Below, one piece after another: positions 1 to 6,893 of a DNA stretch of 13,051 bases. The translations under genes were made by a program, and so were the position numbers. Origin of the DNA: Bacteroidota bacterium (GTDB lineage Bacteria > Bacteroidota > Bacteroidia > J057); the NCBI GenBank assembly GCA_963169475.1, contig CAUJFT010000410.1:1-13051 (forward strand). The letters run 5' to 3'. A model generated the notes under the pieces. It did not search any database and was not told where the DNA came from. It was given only the letters and a program-made list of their open reading frames with translations. Position 1 is the first letter of the stretch. Each line of letters begins with the position of its first letter.

Positions 1-184
1 AGGAAATATCGCTACTGCCGTAGGAGAAGAGGCGGAAACAATAGAAGAAGTACATGAACCTTACCTCATCATGGAAGGATTTATCAAACGCACAAGCCGT
101 GGGAGAATGGCAACAGAGAAAGCCTTTCACCACTTCGGAAGAATCCCAGATACCGGCGCAAGCAATCCTACGCTATTTTCATAA
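1..184 (+). CDS. ruvB: RuvB, Holliday junction branch-migration ATPase (C-terminal fragment)
   Basis: This is the last 60 codons of a gene that enters from outside the window; the reading frame starts at base 2 and the stop TAA is at 182-184. The visible protein contains TAVGEEAETIEEVHEPYLI, then GFI.RT.RGR.AT.KA..H, which is the hallmark C-terminal winged-helix DNA-binding domain of RuvB. RuvB forms the hexameric AAA+ motor that, with RuvA, drives branch migration of Holliday junctions before RuvC cleavage. The ATPase part lies upstream and cannot be judged here. After the conserved core there is a short lineage-specific tail (RIPDTGASNPTLFS). The gene converges with the next one, leaving 41 bp between the stops and no clear terminator hairpin. 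Confidence 0.95.
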   Translation, partial: GNIATAVGEEAETIEEVHEPYLIMEGFIKRTSRGRMATEKAFHHFGRIPDTGASNPTLFS

Positions 185-225
185 ATTAAGACGAAATTCT
201 CACCCAAAGCCCAAGACAAAAGGAA

Positions 226-975
226 TTACTCTCTTTTTTCTAATTGGAGGAAAATCTCATCTTTTGAAAACTGATATTCTCTTCCCTCTGTAAGACTATA
301 AAGAACGAGTCGGTTATTGGTTACCTCCCAACCTAACCACTGATATTTCTTAGTTTTGGAATTATAGACTTTTAGTACATCAAAATCCGCAATATCATCA
401 AAATGCGTTACAATTTCATAGCGGTCGTAACCGGGTATCCCCGTTACCGTACCATCAGGATTAAACCAAACAGACACACTCATTTCTCCCCTCACTCTCA
501 TTCCTCTTTCAATAGAGGGGGCGTATCCCCCAGAGAGCATGTTAGAGTTTACCCACTTATTGACCGCTACAAAGTCTGTTCCTTGAGCCTCTATGAAAAT
601 AAAATCTTCATTATAATCACTGTCTCTACTTTTGCAGTGCAGAACTTTAGGAGTACCAGTGTTATCCATAGTAAGCTCATACTTTTCATTCATAGCCTCA
701 AACACTGCTTTGTTATTCCCCTGAAACTTTACCCTATACTTTGCCCCTTCGCTATTATTGTAGCAAACCCACACCGAATCTTGTAAAGACTCCCCAAAAA
801 CAAACTCCGTCATTCGCCCTGTTCTTTCTTGCAATTCATAGGTGGACTTTTTAACCAGAAGGTCATCGGCATAAGACTTGAGCAGCCAATGTCCATAGAA
901 GGCATTATTCTGAAAATCCGCAAATACCGATAAGGAGATAAGCGAAAAAAGTAGTCCTAAAATATTGTTTTTCAT
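226..975 (-). CDS. Exported protein of unknown function, 249 aa
   Basis: I do not recognise the family. The first about 19 residues form a signal peptide: KNN at the start, a hydrophobic core LGLLFSLISLSV, then VFA|D as the probable signal peptidase I site. There is no lipobox cysteine. The mature part begins FQNNAFYGHWLLKSY, where a G-x-W near the new N-terminus resembles the opening strand of lipocalin-like or other small beta-barrel proteins. The rest alternates polar and hydrophobic residues (VWVCYNN, YRVKFQGN, VSVWFNPDG, RLVLYSL), consistent with a beta-rich fold. Two cysteines (in VWVCYNN and VLHCKSR) could form a disulfide. It has its own close promoter and is apparently monocistronic. 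A periplasmic or secreted location is inferred; the function is unknown. Confidence 0.8.
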   Translation of the reverse strand: MKNNILGLLFSLISLSVFADFQNNAFYGHWLLKSYADDLLVKKSTYELQERTGRMTEFVFGESLQDSVWVCYNNSEGAKYRVKFQGNNKAVFEAMNEKYELTMDNTGTPKVLHCKSRDSDYNEDFIFIEAQGTDFVAVNKWVNSNMLSGGYAPSIERGMRVRGEMSVSVWFNPDGTVTGIPGYDRYEIVTHFDDIADFDVLKVYNSKTKKYQWLGWEVTNNRLVLYSLTEGREYQFSKDEIFLQLEKRE

Positions 976-996
976 TGCAATTCATTGTTTTTTTGA

Positions 997-1028
997 CAAA
1001 TATAAACATCACACCTCCCATAAACAAA
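997..1028 (-). promoter_or_regulatory. Bacteroidota-type promoter for the 249-aa exported protein
   Basis: On the minus strand TTTG (1028-1025) is followed after 20 bp by TATATTTG (1004-997). This is an exact match to the TTTG ... TAnnTTTG pattern of the primary sigma factor in this phylum. Transcription would start near 990, giving a leader of only about 15 nt before the ATG at 975. Confidence 0.7.
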
Positions 1029-1296
1029 GTTACTAATGCTTACGGGGTAAATTGTACGAATTTCGGGGTTTTAAGTTCAAAAATTTTATAAAAACTCCTA
1101 AATAGGCACTTCTCATACGTATCAATTTCTATGCCAGAAAACAATAAAACCCAAGGGATAGCCGCTCTCTAAACAGCAGGCTTCTTTTGGCTGAAATACC
1201 ATAGAAAACTCTGTATATTATTCAAAAAAGAGGAGTGTATTTTTTTTTGCACTATTTTTTTATTGCATTTCTTTTTACGGAATTAAAAACTATTTA

Positions 1297-1304
1297 TATC
1301 TTTG
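1297..1304 (+). promoter_or_regulatory. Probable -7 box upstream of the 82-aa gene
   Basis: TATCTTTG followed by CAC is an exact TAnnTTTG box. At the usual upstream distance the sequence is CTTTTTACGG, which has T's but no TTG, so the -33 element is weak; T-tracts at 1240-1261 may compensate. The implied start near 1311 leaves a long leader of about 160 nt before the ATG at 1474. Confidence 0.5.
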
Positions 1305-1320
1305 CACAATCTATCATTTT

Positions 1321-1346
1321 ATATCAAGGTGCAAGCCTTTTGGTAT
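1321..1346 (+). promoter_or_regulatory. Leader hairpin of the 82-aa gene
   Basis: ATATC (1321-1325) pairs with GGTAT (1342-1346) with one G-U. Inside it AAGG (1326-1329) pairs with CCTT (1336-1339) around a TGCAAG loop, leaving a two-base TT bulge on the 3' side. It would sit about 10 nt from the predicted transcript start. It could stabilise the 5' end or belong to a regulatory leader; it matches no riboswitch class I can name. Confidence 0.35.
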
Positions 1347-1387
1347 CTATTCTAAATCAAAGCATTTTGTTTTTGCCTATGTAAATA

Positions 1388-1470
1388 AATCTACGTAAAT
1401 CATTCATTTTAGTTAAAAATGCAATAAACTTTACCTTTAGCATTCAAAAATCATTTAAATTACGTAGATT
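1388..1470. repeat. 11-bp inverted repeat AATCTACGTAA / TTACGTAGATT
   Basis: The arms at 1388-1398 and 1460-1470 are exact reverse complements, separated by 61 bp. Each arm contains the self-palindrome TACGTA. The right arm ends three bases before the ATG at 1474. The two sites could act as paired operators on DNA, or in RNA form a long-range stem covering the ribosome landing zone. Confidence 0.5.
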
Positions 1471-1473
1471 ATT

Positions 1474-1722
1474 ATGAAAAACCCCATTCAAAACATCCTT
1501 CCAGATGAGATGTATTCGAGGTTATTGAACATGGGATTGCTCAACAAAAAGGCAATCAGGGATATAGAAATCAAGAAACAGTTTGTCTGCCTACGAAGAT
1601 TAGGCATGAACTCTGTGGAGGCTATTGAGATAATTCTGTCAGAATATCCTTATCTTCAATTTGACACTATTCGAAAAATTATTTATAGTGTCAAGATTGG
1701 GACAGACTCTTCTCCCAATTAA
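1474..1722 (+). CDS. Small helical protein of unknown function, 82 aa (possible HTH)
   Basis: I do not recognise the family. The protein is predicted to be almost all helix and has no signal peptide or membrane segment, so it is probably cytoplasmic. Residues 27-43 are basic (KKAIRDIEIKKQFVCLRRLG). Residues 46-71 read as a helix NSVEAIEIILSEY, a short turn PYLQ and a second helix FDTIRKIIYSV, which has the spacing of a helix-turn-helix; this reading is inference. The ATG follows AT-rich leader sequence without a Shine-Dalgarno motif, as is normal in Bacteroidota. The gene has its own promoter, a long leader and a strong terminator, so it looks like an independent, expressed unit rather than a chance frame. 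Confidence 0.75.
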   Translation: MKNPIQNILPDEMYSRLLNMGLLNKKAIRDIEIKKQFVCLRRLGMNSVEAIEIILSEYPYLQFDTIRKIIYSVKIGTDSSPN

Positions 1723-1744
1723 TACTGCTCCTTGTTTCCTAATT

Positions 1745-1781
1745 CTCAAAAGGCAAACCCGAAAAGGGCTTGCCTTTTGAG
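1745..1781. terminator. Strong bidirectional terminator
   Basis: CTCAAAAGGCAA (1745-1756) pairs perfectly with TTGCCTTTTGAG (1770-1781). After one mismatch, CCC (1758-1760) pairs with GGG (1766-1768) around GAAAA. The GC-rich core is flanked by AAAA on the left and TTTT on the right, so either strand gives a stem followed by a short U-run. It lies between the convergent 82-aa gene (end 1722) and the transglycosylase gene (end 1808). Confidence 0.8.
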
Positions 1782-1807
1782 GGCGGGTGATTTGGGCAGG
1801 TTTAGGG

Positions 1808-2956
1808 TTACTGATTTAATTCCATCTTAATGGTCTCTCTTACTTGAGCTGTAGTAAGGCTTCCGTCCGGGTCCACATAAGGAAGTGGGATACGCTCATC
1901 TGCACTTATTTTTTGGTAAGAAAATTTAGGGAGAATTATTTCATAGGTTTTTCCTTCTTTTATCCAAAGTTTATCCGAAATTAGCCAAGGGTTTAGGATT
2001 TTCAAAGTGGCATAATCCACATTACAATCATTGGCATATTCTTTAAGGTCATGGATATGATAACGCACCTTCTCCACAATATGCGGGATAGGTTGATAAT
2101 TACCACTCCGGTAAATGCCGTATCCTTTGGGATTTTCCATCAAGATTTTAATCGCTAATATTCTATAAACATATTCTCCCGTTTCGGGATTAAGGTTCAT
2201 CTGATAATAAGAGCGCGTTCCTTGTGAGGAAGCCGTTGCCTCCACCGCTCCAATACCCATATTATAGGCAGCGGCTGCCAAGGTCCAACTTCCGAGAGAG
2301 CTTCGGAGGTTTTTCAAATAACGGCTAGCAGCATCAGCAGACTTGGAGGGATGAAGCCTCTCATCAACGGTATAGGAAACCTCTAATCCGTAATCCCTTG
2401 CGGTTTCCTCCATAAATTGAAAAAAACCTTTGGCTCCTTTGCTAGAAGTAAGGTTAGCAAAACCGCTTTCGGCACACACAAGGTAGAATAAATCTGCGGG
2501 AATCCCGTTACGGCGCATTGCAGATTGAAAATCCTTTTTATAGCGATTACTAATGCCCAGATAATACCCGATTAACCCTTTGGCTCCGGCATATCGCTGA
2601 AAAATCCCATTAAACTTCTCCGCAACAGTGGGCATCTCTACCGGAATTTTTTCTCCGCAGAAGGCAGCATTACGAGGCATTCCGGGATACTTTATAGCTA
2701 ATTGGCTAATGACAGACTTTGCCATTTTGATACTATCTTTTTTTAGCTTTTCTTTTTTCATTTGGGCGAAGTCCATTTTTTCCGCTTTTTTCTTTACAGA
2801 ATCCGGAGCCTCCTTTTTAGCCTTGGGCTTTGTAAAGGAAAATGGCAAATCTCTTGGAGTGGTAGTCTCTCTATTTTGGGCAAATACCGATAAACGAATA
2901 GTAATTAAGACTCCCGAAAAAAAGAATACAAGCAATAATCCTGTAGCAAATCTCAT
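1808..2956 (-). CDS. mltD: Membrane-bound lytic murein transglycosylase, MltD-like (SLT/GH23)
   Basis: The enzyme cleaves the MurNAc-GlcNAc bond of peptidoglycan with formation of 1,6-anhydro-MurNAc in the periplasm. Residues 1-26 are a signal peptide with a probable VFA|Q cut. Residues 40-85 form a Lys-rich low-complexity linker. The SLT domain spans about 120-250: catalytic Glu163 in C-A-E-S-G-F, then KGFFQFM (176-182) and AAAAYNMG (227-234), all family hallmarks. Residues 295-345 (VEKVRYHIHDL ... YATLKILNPWL ... EGKTYEIILP) look like a degenerate LysM-type or MltD C-terminal wall-binding segment. Many MltD proteins carry clear tandem LysM repeats; here at most one weak copy is visible. It is a lone gene behind a good promoter. 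Confidence 0.9.
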   Translation of the reverse strand: MRFATGLLLVFFFSGVLITIRLSVFAQNRETTTPRDLPFSFTKPKAKKEAPDSVKKKAEKMDFAQMKKEKLKKDSIKMAKSVISQLAIKYPGMPRNAAFCGEKIPVEMPTVAEKFNGIFQRYAGAKGLIGYYLGISNRYKKDFQSAMRRNGIPADLFYLVCAESGFANLTSSKGAKGFFQFMEETARDYGLEVSYTVDERLHPSKSADAASRYLKNLRSSLGSWTLAAAAYNMGIGAVEATASSQGTRSYYQMNLNPETGEYVYRILAIKILMENPKGYGIYRSGNYQPIPHIVEKVRYHIHDLKEYANDCNVDYATLKILNPWLISDKLWIKEGKTYEIILPKFSYQKISADERIPLPYVDPDGSLTTAQVRETIKMELNQ

Positions 2957-3087
2957 TTTTCAATAAATTATTTTGTCGGTTTAAACAATAAAAGATGATT
3001 AGCAATTACTTTACCAAAGTGTATTCTATACACCTATATTAGAAGATATGATTGGTAGAAACTTTATCAAGAAACAAAAATGACTGA

Positions 3088-3118
3088 CAAAGATAGAAAA
3101 CTCAAACTGAATTACAAA
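3088..3118 (-). promoter_or_regulatory. Bacteroidota-type promoter for mltD
   Basis: On the minus strand TTTG (3118-3115), 19 bp, then TATCTTTG (3095-3088): both boxes and the spacing are exact. Predicted start near 3081, giving a leader of about 125 nt to the ATG at 2956. Confidence 0.75.
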
Positions 3119-3253
3119 TTTTTCACTACTTTTTTATTCGCAAAAAATCCAAATAAGGAATAGTCATAGATGAATAAGCATTTGCTTTTTTCTCCTAAGC
3201 AGCAAATAGTAAAAAATGAATCGCAAATAATAATAATATTGGGTAATTTAATG

Positions 3254-3277
3254 ATAAGTAATTTCTTATTTTTTTTT
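3254..3277 (+). terminator. Weak terminator-like hairpin with T9 on the plus strand
   Basis: ATAAG (3254-3258) and CTTAT (3265-3269) pair around TAATTT, and nine T follow (3269-3277). No plus-strand gene ends here. On the minus strand, where the glycosyltransferase gene stops at 3290, the hairpin is preceded by A's rather than followed by T's, so its role is unclear. Confidence 0.25.
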
Positions 3278-3289
3278 ACTTACTCATAC

Positions 3290-4411
3290 TTATAGAGAAT
3301 ATAGCTCCAAATATTGGCGGGTAATTTTTTCTTCTGAAAATTGTTCCAGATGAAGTTTTCCATTTTTAATGAGTGTTTTGACCAAAGAGGGGTCATTGAA
3401 TAAGGCTTCAACCCCTTCGGCTATGGCTTTGGGGCTTCTCTGATTGACATAAATGGCTCCCCCGCCTCCGGCTTCCGGAAAGCAGCCATTTTCTCCCGCT
3501 ATTACGGGTAAGCCACTAAGCAATGCCTCTTGAATAGGTAGCCCAAAGCCTTCATAAATAGAAGGATAGACAAATACAAAGGCATTTTTATAGAAATAAG
3601 GCAGGGTCTCTTGGTTGATGTTCGTAAAGATACTTACCCTCTTGGACAAGCCTAAAATCTCAATATTTTTCAGAGTTTCTTTCAGTAAGTTTCCATTCCC
3701 TACGATGACAAGGTGAATATCTTCCGGCAAAAAAACCATCGCCTGAACGAGTGAAGCCACATTTTTGCGCTGTGTGATGCTTCCTACATAAAGAATGTAC
3801 CGTTTTGATAGATGATAGTTTTGGAGTATTGATTGGTTTTGTTCTGTCTCAAAGCGAAAAAAACGAAATGCGTGTGGGGTAGTTTGATAAATCACTTGTA
3901 CTTTTCCTTTAGCTTCCGGGAAATAATGGATAATATCTTCTTCGCTTTGGCGACTCATCGTAACGATTATGTCGGCAAATCGGCAGGCATAACGTGCTTT
4001 TTGGTAATGAATGTTTCTATCCCAGAAAGAATATCCTTGCGGGTAGCGGGCAAAAATTACATCATGCAGGGTTACGATTTTTTTGACGGGTATTTTATGG
4101 ATAGAGAAGGGTAGTTCGTTGCTCAATCCATGAAATACATCAAGATTGTCTCTCAAAATATCTTTTTGTATATTCCAGCCCCTATGGAGGGCAGTGCCGA
4201 TTTTAGTTTGGGTAGGAGCAAAGCGGATATGAAGGTTTGAGTAATCTTGAAAGGGAAAATCAAAAGATGAGTGTTTGGGTTTGGGGGAATAAGCGTAAAA
4301 CTCAAAAGATTTTCCGTACCGGACTGCGGTTTCTATGATTGTCCTACTATAATTTCCCAAACCGGTAGTATTACAAAATGCCCTCTTGGCATCAAATCCT
4401 ATTTTTTTCAT
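3290..4411 (-). CDS. Glycosyltransferase, GT4/GT-B family
   Basis: This is a 373-residue retaining-type glycosyltransferase of the GT-B fold. Visible landmarks are the N-terminal glycine loop TTGLGNYSR (15-23), TLHDVIF (114-120), the start of the C-terminal Rossmann half at YILYVGSITQRKN (205-217), VIVGNG (235-240), and the E-x7-E donor-site motif EGFGLPIQE (287-295) followed by GLPVIAG. No signal peptide or membrane segment is seen, so it acts on the cytoplasmic side. The acceptor and sugar cannot be read from sequence; mannosyl- or glucosyltransferases of surface polysaccharide or glycolipid synthesis are typical relatives. The ATG lies two bases after the xseA stop, so the two are co-transcribed and probably translationally coupled. 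It is the last gene of the operon. Confidence 0.88.
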   Translation of the reverse strand: MKKIGFDAKRAFCNTTGLGNYSRTIIETAVRYGKSFEFYAYSPKPKHSSFDFPFQDYSNLHIRFAPTQTKIGTALHRGWNIQKDILRDNLDVFHGLSNELPFSIHKIPVKKIVTLHDVIFARYPQGYSFWDRNIHYQKARYACRFADIIVTMSRQSEEDIIHYFPEAKGKVQVIYQTTPHAFRFFRFETEQNQSILQNYHLSKRYILYVGSITQRKNVASLVQAMVFLPEDIHLVIVGNGNLLKETLKNIEILGLSKRVSIFTNINQETLPYFYKNAFVFVYPSIYEGFGLPIQEALLSGLPVIAGENGCFPEAGGGGAIYVNQRSPKAIAEGVEALFNDPSLVKTLIKNGKLHLEQFSEEKITRQYLELYSL

Positions 4412-4413
4412 GT

Positions 4414-5715
4414 TTAGCCTACGATTGAGCGGACATTCCCGTCTGAAAAAAGGGTGATAATAAGGTCATTAGCGTGTAAAGAGGCTTTGTTGGTAACGTT
4501 TCCGTCTTTCAGCGTAAGGGAATAACCTTGATTCAGAATCTGAGTAATGTCTAATCCTTGTAGTTTAGTTTCCAATAAATCAAGGGTGTTTTTATGAAAG
4601 GAGAGAGAATCTTTCAGGTGTATTTTCGACTTATTTTCAAGTTCATTGATTTGCATAAATCGGGAGGATAATGCTTCTTGCATGGCTTTTTGTAAACGAA
4701 TTTCTATTTTTTCAATGTCGTACAAATAGTCATCTATCGTATCGGGAAGTAGGCGATATAGCTTATCTCTAAGCCTATCCAAATCATTTTTTTGTCTCTC
4801 TAGATTCGATTTGAGGGTATCTATTACCTTATGTTGATAGTTTTCAAGGGTTTGTTTTTTTATGTCAATATAATAGAGAAGGCTCTTTTTTATGTTTATC
4901 AAGTCTTTCCCTAACTGGTCAGTAAGTTCTTTTTTATGGGGGACAGCCTTTACTGCGGCGGCGGTGGGGGTTTCTGTCCTTAGGTCAGCCACAAAGTCTG
5001 CGATGGTTGTATCTGTTTCGTGTCCGATTCCGGTAATTATGGGGGTTTTACAGCGAAAAATGGCTCTTGCGACTTCTTCTTCATTGAAGTTCCACAAGTC
5101 TTCAATACTCCCTCCTCCTCTTGCAAGGATAAGCACGTCCATACCGGAGGTATCTGCGATTTCAAGATTTTGAATAATTATGTTTTTTGCAGTGATGCCT
5201 TGTACCGGAGTAGGAAATACAAATATCTTAGCTACGGGATATCGGGAACGAAAGGTTTGAAGTATATCATGGATAACTGCCCCTGTAGTAGAGGTTAGAA
5301 CCCCAATTTTTAGCGGAAAATCGGGGAGTTTTTTTTTGTGTATTGCCTCAAATAAACCCTCCTGCCTAAGTTTTTCTTTTAGCAACAAAAATTGTTCGTA
5401 TAGATTCCCTTGCCCGCCGGCTTCTATTTTCTTTACAATCAACTGATATTTACCCGAAGGAGGATACACCTCTATACTTCCGGCGATTTCAACCTTTTGT
5501 CCTTCTTTTATTTTAGCTATTTTTTCTGCAACAGACCGCCACATCACACAAGACAATTGGGCGGCATTGTCTTTCAAAGTAAAATAAACATGCCCCGAAG
5601 AATGATAATTTACATTTGAAATTTCGCCAGAAACCAAAGCCTGTCGAAGTTTAGGCTGGGCTTCCAATGTAGTTTTAATCAGTGTAGTAAACTCCGAAAC
5701 AGAAAGTGCAGGCAT
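4414..5715 (-). CDS. xseA: Exodeoxyribonuclease VII large subunit
   Basis: XseA is the catalytic subunit of ExoVII, which degrades single-stranded DNA to oligonucleotides from both ends. The N-terminal OB-fold is clear: LVSGEISNVNYHSSGHVYF (residues 28-45) and CVMWR. The nuclease domain follows with KIGVLTSTTGAVIHD (136-150), LARGGGSIEDLWNF (197-210), the conserved GIGHETD (229-235) and LRTETPTAAA. Residues about 265-400 form the long coiled coil that binds the small subunit. I start at the Met of MPALSVSEF, giving 433 aa. An upstream in-frame Met at 5763 would add 16 polar residues and overlap the preceding gene by 41 bp, while the chosen start leaves a 7-bp gap. The small-subunit gene xseB, often adjacent, is not here. 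Confidence 0.93.
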   Translation of the reverse strand: MPALSVSEFTTLIKTTLEAQPKLRQALVSGEISNVNYHSSGHVYFTLKDNAAQLSCVMWRSVAEKIAKIKEGQKVEIAGSIEVYPPSGKYQLIVKKIEAGGQGNLYEQFLLLKEKLRQEGLFEAIHKKKLPDFPLKIGVLTSTTGAVIHDILQTFRSRYPVAKIFVFPTPVQGITAKNIIIQNLEIADTSGMDVLILARGGGSIEDLWNFNEEEVARAIFRCKTPIITGIGHETDTTIADFVADLRTETPTAAAVKAVPHKKELTDQLGKDLINIKKSLLYYIDIKKQTLENYQHKVIDTLKSNLERQKNDLDRLRDKLYRLLPDTIDDYLYDIEKIEIRLQKAMQEALSSRFMQINELENKSKIHLKDSLSFHKNTLDLLETKLQGLDITQILNQGYSLTLKDGNVTNKASLHANDLIITLFSDGNVRSIVG

Positions 5716-5722
5716 AGTGTAA

Positions 5723-6769
5723 TTAGTCTTTGGTTCCCTCTCCTTTACGGGGTCTTCTCTCAAAAACTACCACTTTTACATTAAGGTATTTTTTGGGATT
5801 GGCTTTAATTTCGTTCAGGAGAGAATCCACATCTGCAATCGCGATATTCAGTTTTTCTACTGCGCCTGTCGTATTGGAGTATAGCCCCTCATCTTTGAGT
5901 AATTTCCCCACAGAGCCTTCTCCATTTTGTATTCCAGCAGTAATTTGACTGATATTTTCAAGTGTACCTTTTACTTCCTCTACCAACACACGAATTTCAT
6001 TCGTTGCTTTTGCCAAAGAATCTGAAATATATTCTACATTTTGCATTGTTCGGTTAATGCTATTCATCGTTTCATTGATATTGGCTTTGTTTGCGTCCAC
6101 ATTTGAGACGACCCTATTGGTGGACGCTATAAGTTGATTGATGGAAATAACGGCTTCGTCAATTCGTTTAATCACGTCATCGAAACTTTCGCTTACTCCT
6201 TTCACGTTGGCAACAGAAGCATCCGCGTTATTCAGGATATTTACAATCGTGTTTCGGCTACCAGTAGAGTCTAACGTATAGTTTGCCCAACGCGCGATTT
6301 GATTTAGCTGCTTAGAGAGGATTTCTACTTGCATCTTGATAGGGTCTATCTGTGTTTGCACGTTTTCCATGAGTGTCCCTTCAAGCTCCGAACCAAGCAC
6401 TCCCTCTTCTTGTATAAAAGTAGCAGATTCTCCGAGTTTAACTTTTAGAGAAGTAGGGCCCATTACCCCTTCGCTAAACAATACTATTTTAGAATCTTTG
6501 GGAATATCTACTTTTTCTCCTACGGTTACTTGTATTTTAATTTTGCGTGTTTTTGAGTCTAGCTCCATGTTGGTAACTTTTCCTATCCCAAACCCATTGA
6601 GGTATAGGCTTGCACCCCTTAACAATCCCTTGGAGTCATCGAAATAGGTATAAAATACCCTATTTTTACTAAACATGGATAAGCCTTTCAGGTAATTCAT
6701 TCCCAGAACGAAAAGGGTCAGGGCTAATAGTCCAAGGGCACCAACCTTTAATTCTTTACTGATTTTCAT
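5723..6769 (-). CDS. MCE/MlaD-family lipid-transport substrate-binding protein
   Basis: MCE proteins are anchored in the inner membrane and form hexameric rings that bind phospholipid for ABC-driven transport between membranes. Here a single N-terminal membrane anchor (residues 9-25, GALGLLALTLFVLGMNY) is followed by an MCE domain at about 36-115: FYTYFDDSKGLLRGASLYLNG, then GIGKVTNMEL, and SEGVMGPTSLKVKLG. Residues 150-300 are long amphipathic helices rich in N, I and V, likely a coiled-coil stalk. The end LLNEIKANPKKYLNVKV is typical of Bacteroidota members. The usual partners (ATPase MlaF-like, permease MlaE-like) are not in the window, so this is an isolated subunit gene. It is the first gene of the operon with xseA and the glycosyltransferase. 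Confidence 0.9.
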   Translation of the reverse strand: MKISKELKVGALGLLALTLFVLGMNYLKGLSMFSKNRVFYTYFDDSKGLLRGASLYLNGFGIGKVTNMELDSKTRKIKIQVTVGEKVDIPKDSKIVLFSEGVMGPTSLKVKLGESATFIQEEGVLGSELEGTLMENVQTQIDPIKMQVEILSKQLNQIARWANYTLDSTGSRNTIVNILNNADASVANVKGVSESFDDVIKRIDEAVISINQLIASTNRVVSNVDANKANINETMNSINRTMQNVEYISDSLAKATNEIRVLVEEVKGTLENISQITAGIQNGEGSVGKLLKDEGLYSNTTGAVEKLNIAIADVDSLLNEIKANPKKYLNVKVVVFERRPRKGEGTKD

Positions 6770-6797
6770 ACAGAAAACATTTTTTGTTGTTTAGACG

Positions 6798-6805
6798 CAA
6801 ATATA
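6798..6805 (-). promoter_or_regulatory. Probable -7 box of the MCE-xseA-GT4 operon
   Basis: The minus strand reads TATATTTG at 6805-6798, an exact TAnnTTTG box about 29 bp upstream of the ATG at 6769. No TTG is present at 17-23 bp upstream, so the -33 element is weak. Confidence 0.45.
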
Positions 6806-6893
6806 ACGCCAATTGTTGCTTACTTTGTGAAAATTTGGTTTTACGGGGCAAATTACGGACTTTTTATTAAATACTTTAACTTAGAAATAATAA

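Larger units (their letters stand above)
976..1473. other. 498-bp spacer between divergent genes
   Basis: The left edge carries the minus-strand promoter of the 249-aa gene (997-1028). From about 1030 to 1235 I see no gene; the only short open frame (1132 onward, 13 codons) has no support. From 1240 the strand is T-rich (a run of nine T at 1240-1248 and seven at 1255-1261), leading into a plus-strand -7 box at 1297-1304. The remaining about 160 bp look like a leader with a hairpin at 1321-1346 and an 11-bp inverted repeat at 1388-1398/1460-1470. Confidence 0.6.
2957..3289. other. 333-bp spacer upstream of mltD
   Basis: It contains the minus-strand mltD promoter at 3088-3118 and thus a leader of about 125 nt. 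The left third has no recognisable element. Between 3174 and 3222 ATTTGCTT and AAGCAGCAAAT form an imperfect stem. At 3254-3277 a small AT hairpin is followed by nine T on the plus strand. The only plus-strand open frames are tiny (for example 27 codons from 3081) and I do not call them. Confidence 0.5.

Noticed and set aside
54..293. Plus-strand open frame of 79 codons overlapping the ruvB end
   Set aside because: It overlaps the true ruvB frame, shows no conserved features and runs into the convergent gene; it is a shadow.
1030..1235. Possible small gene in the left part of the long spacer
   Set aside because: No frame longer than a few codons with any supporting signal was found on either strand.
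1388..1470. Inverted repeat as insertion-sequence ends
   Set aside because: Only 61 bp lie between the arms, there is no transposase and no target-site duplication.
2628..2966. Plus-strand open frame antisense to the start of mltD, hydrophobic in part
   Set aside because: Its apparent hydrophobicity mirrors the Lys-rich linker and signal peptide of mltD on the other strand; there is no promoter or family signal.
5716..5763. Longer xseA start (16 extra residues)
   Set aside because: The extension is polar, unlike XseA N-termini, and overlaps the upstream gene by 41 bp; the Met at 5715 gives the normal start.
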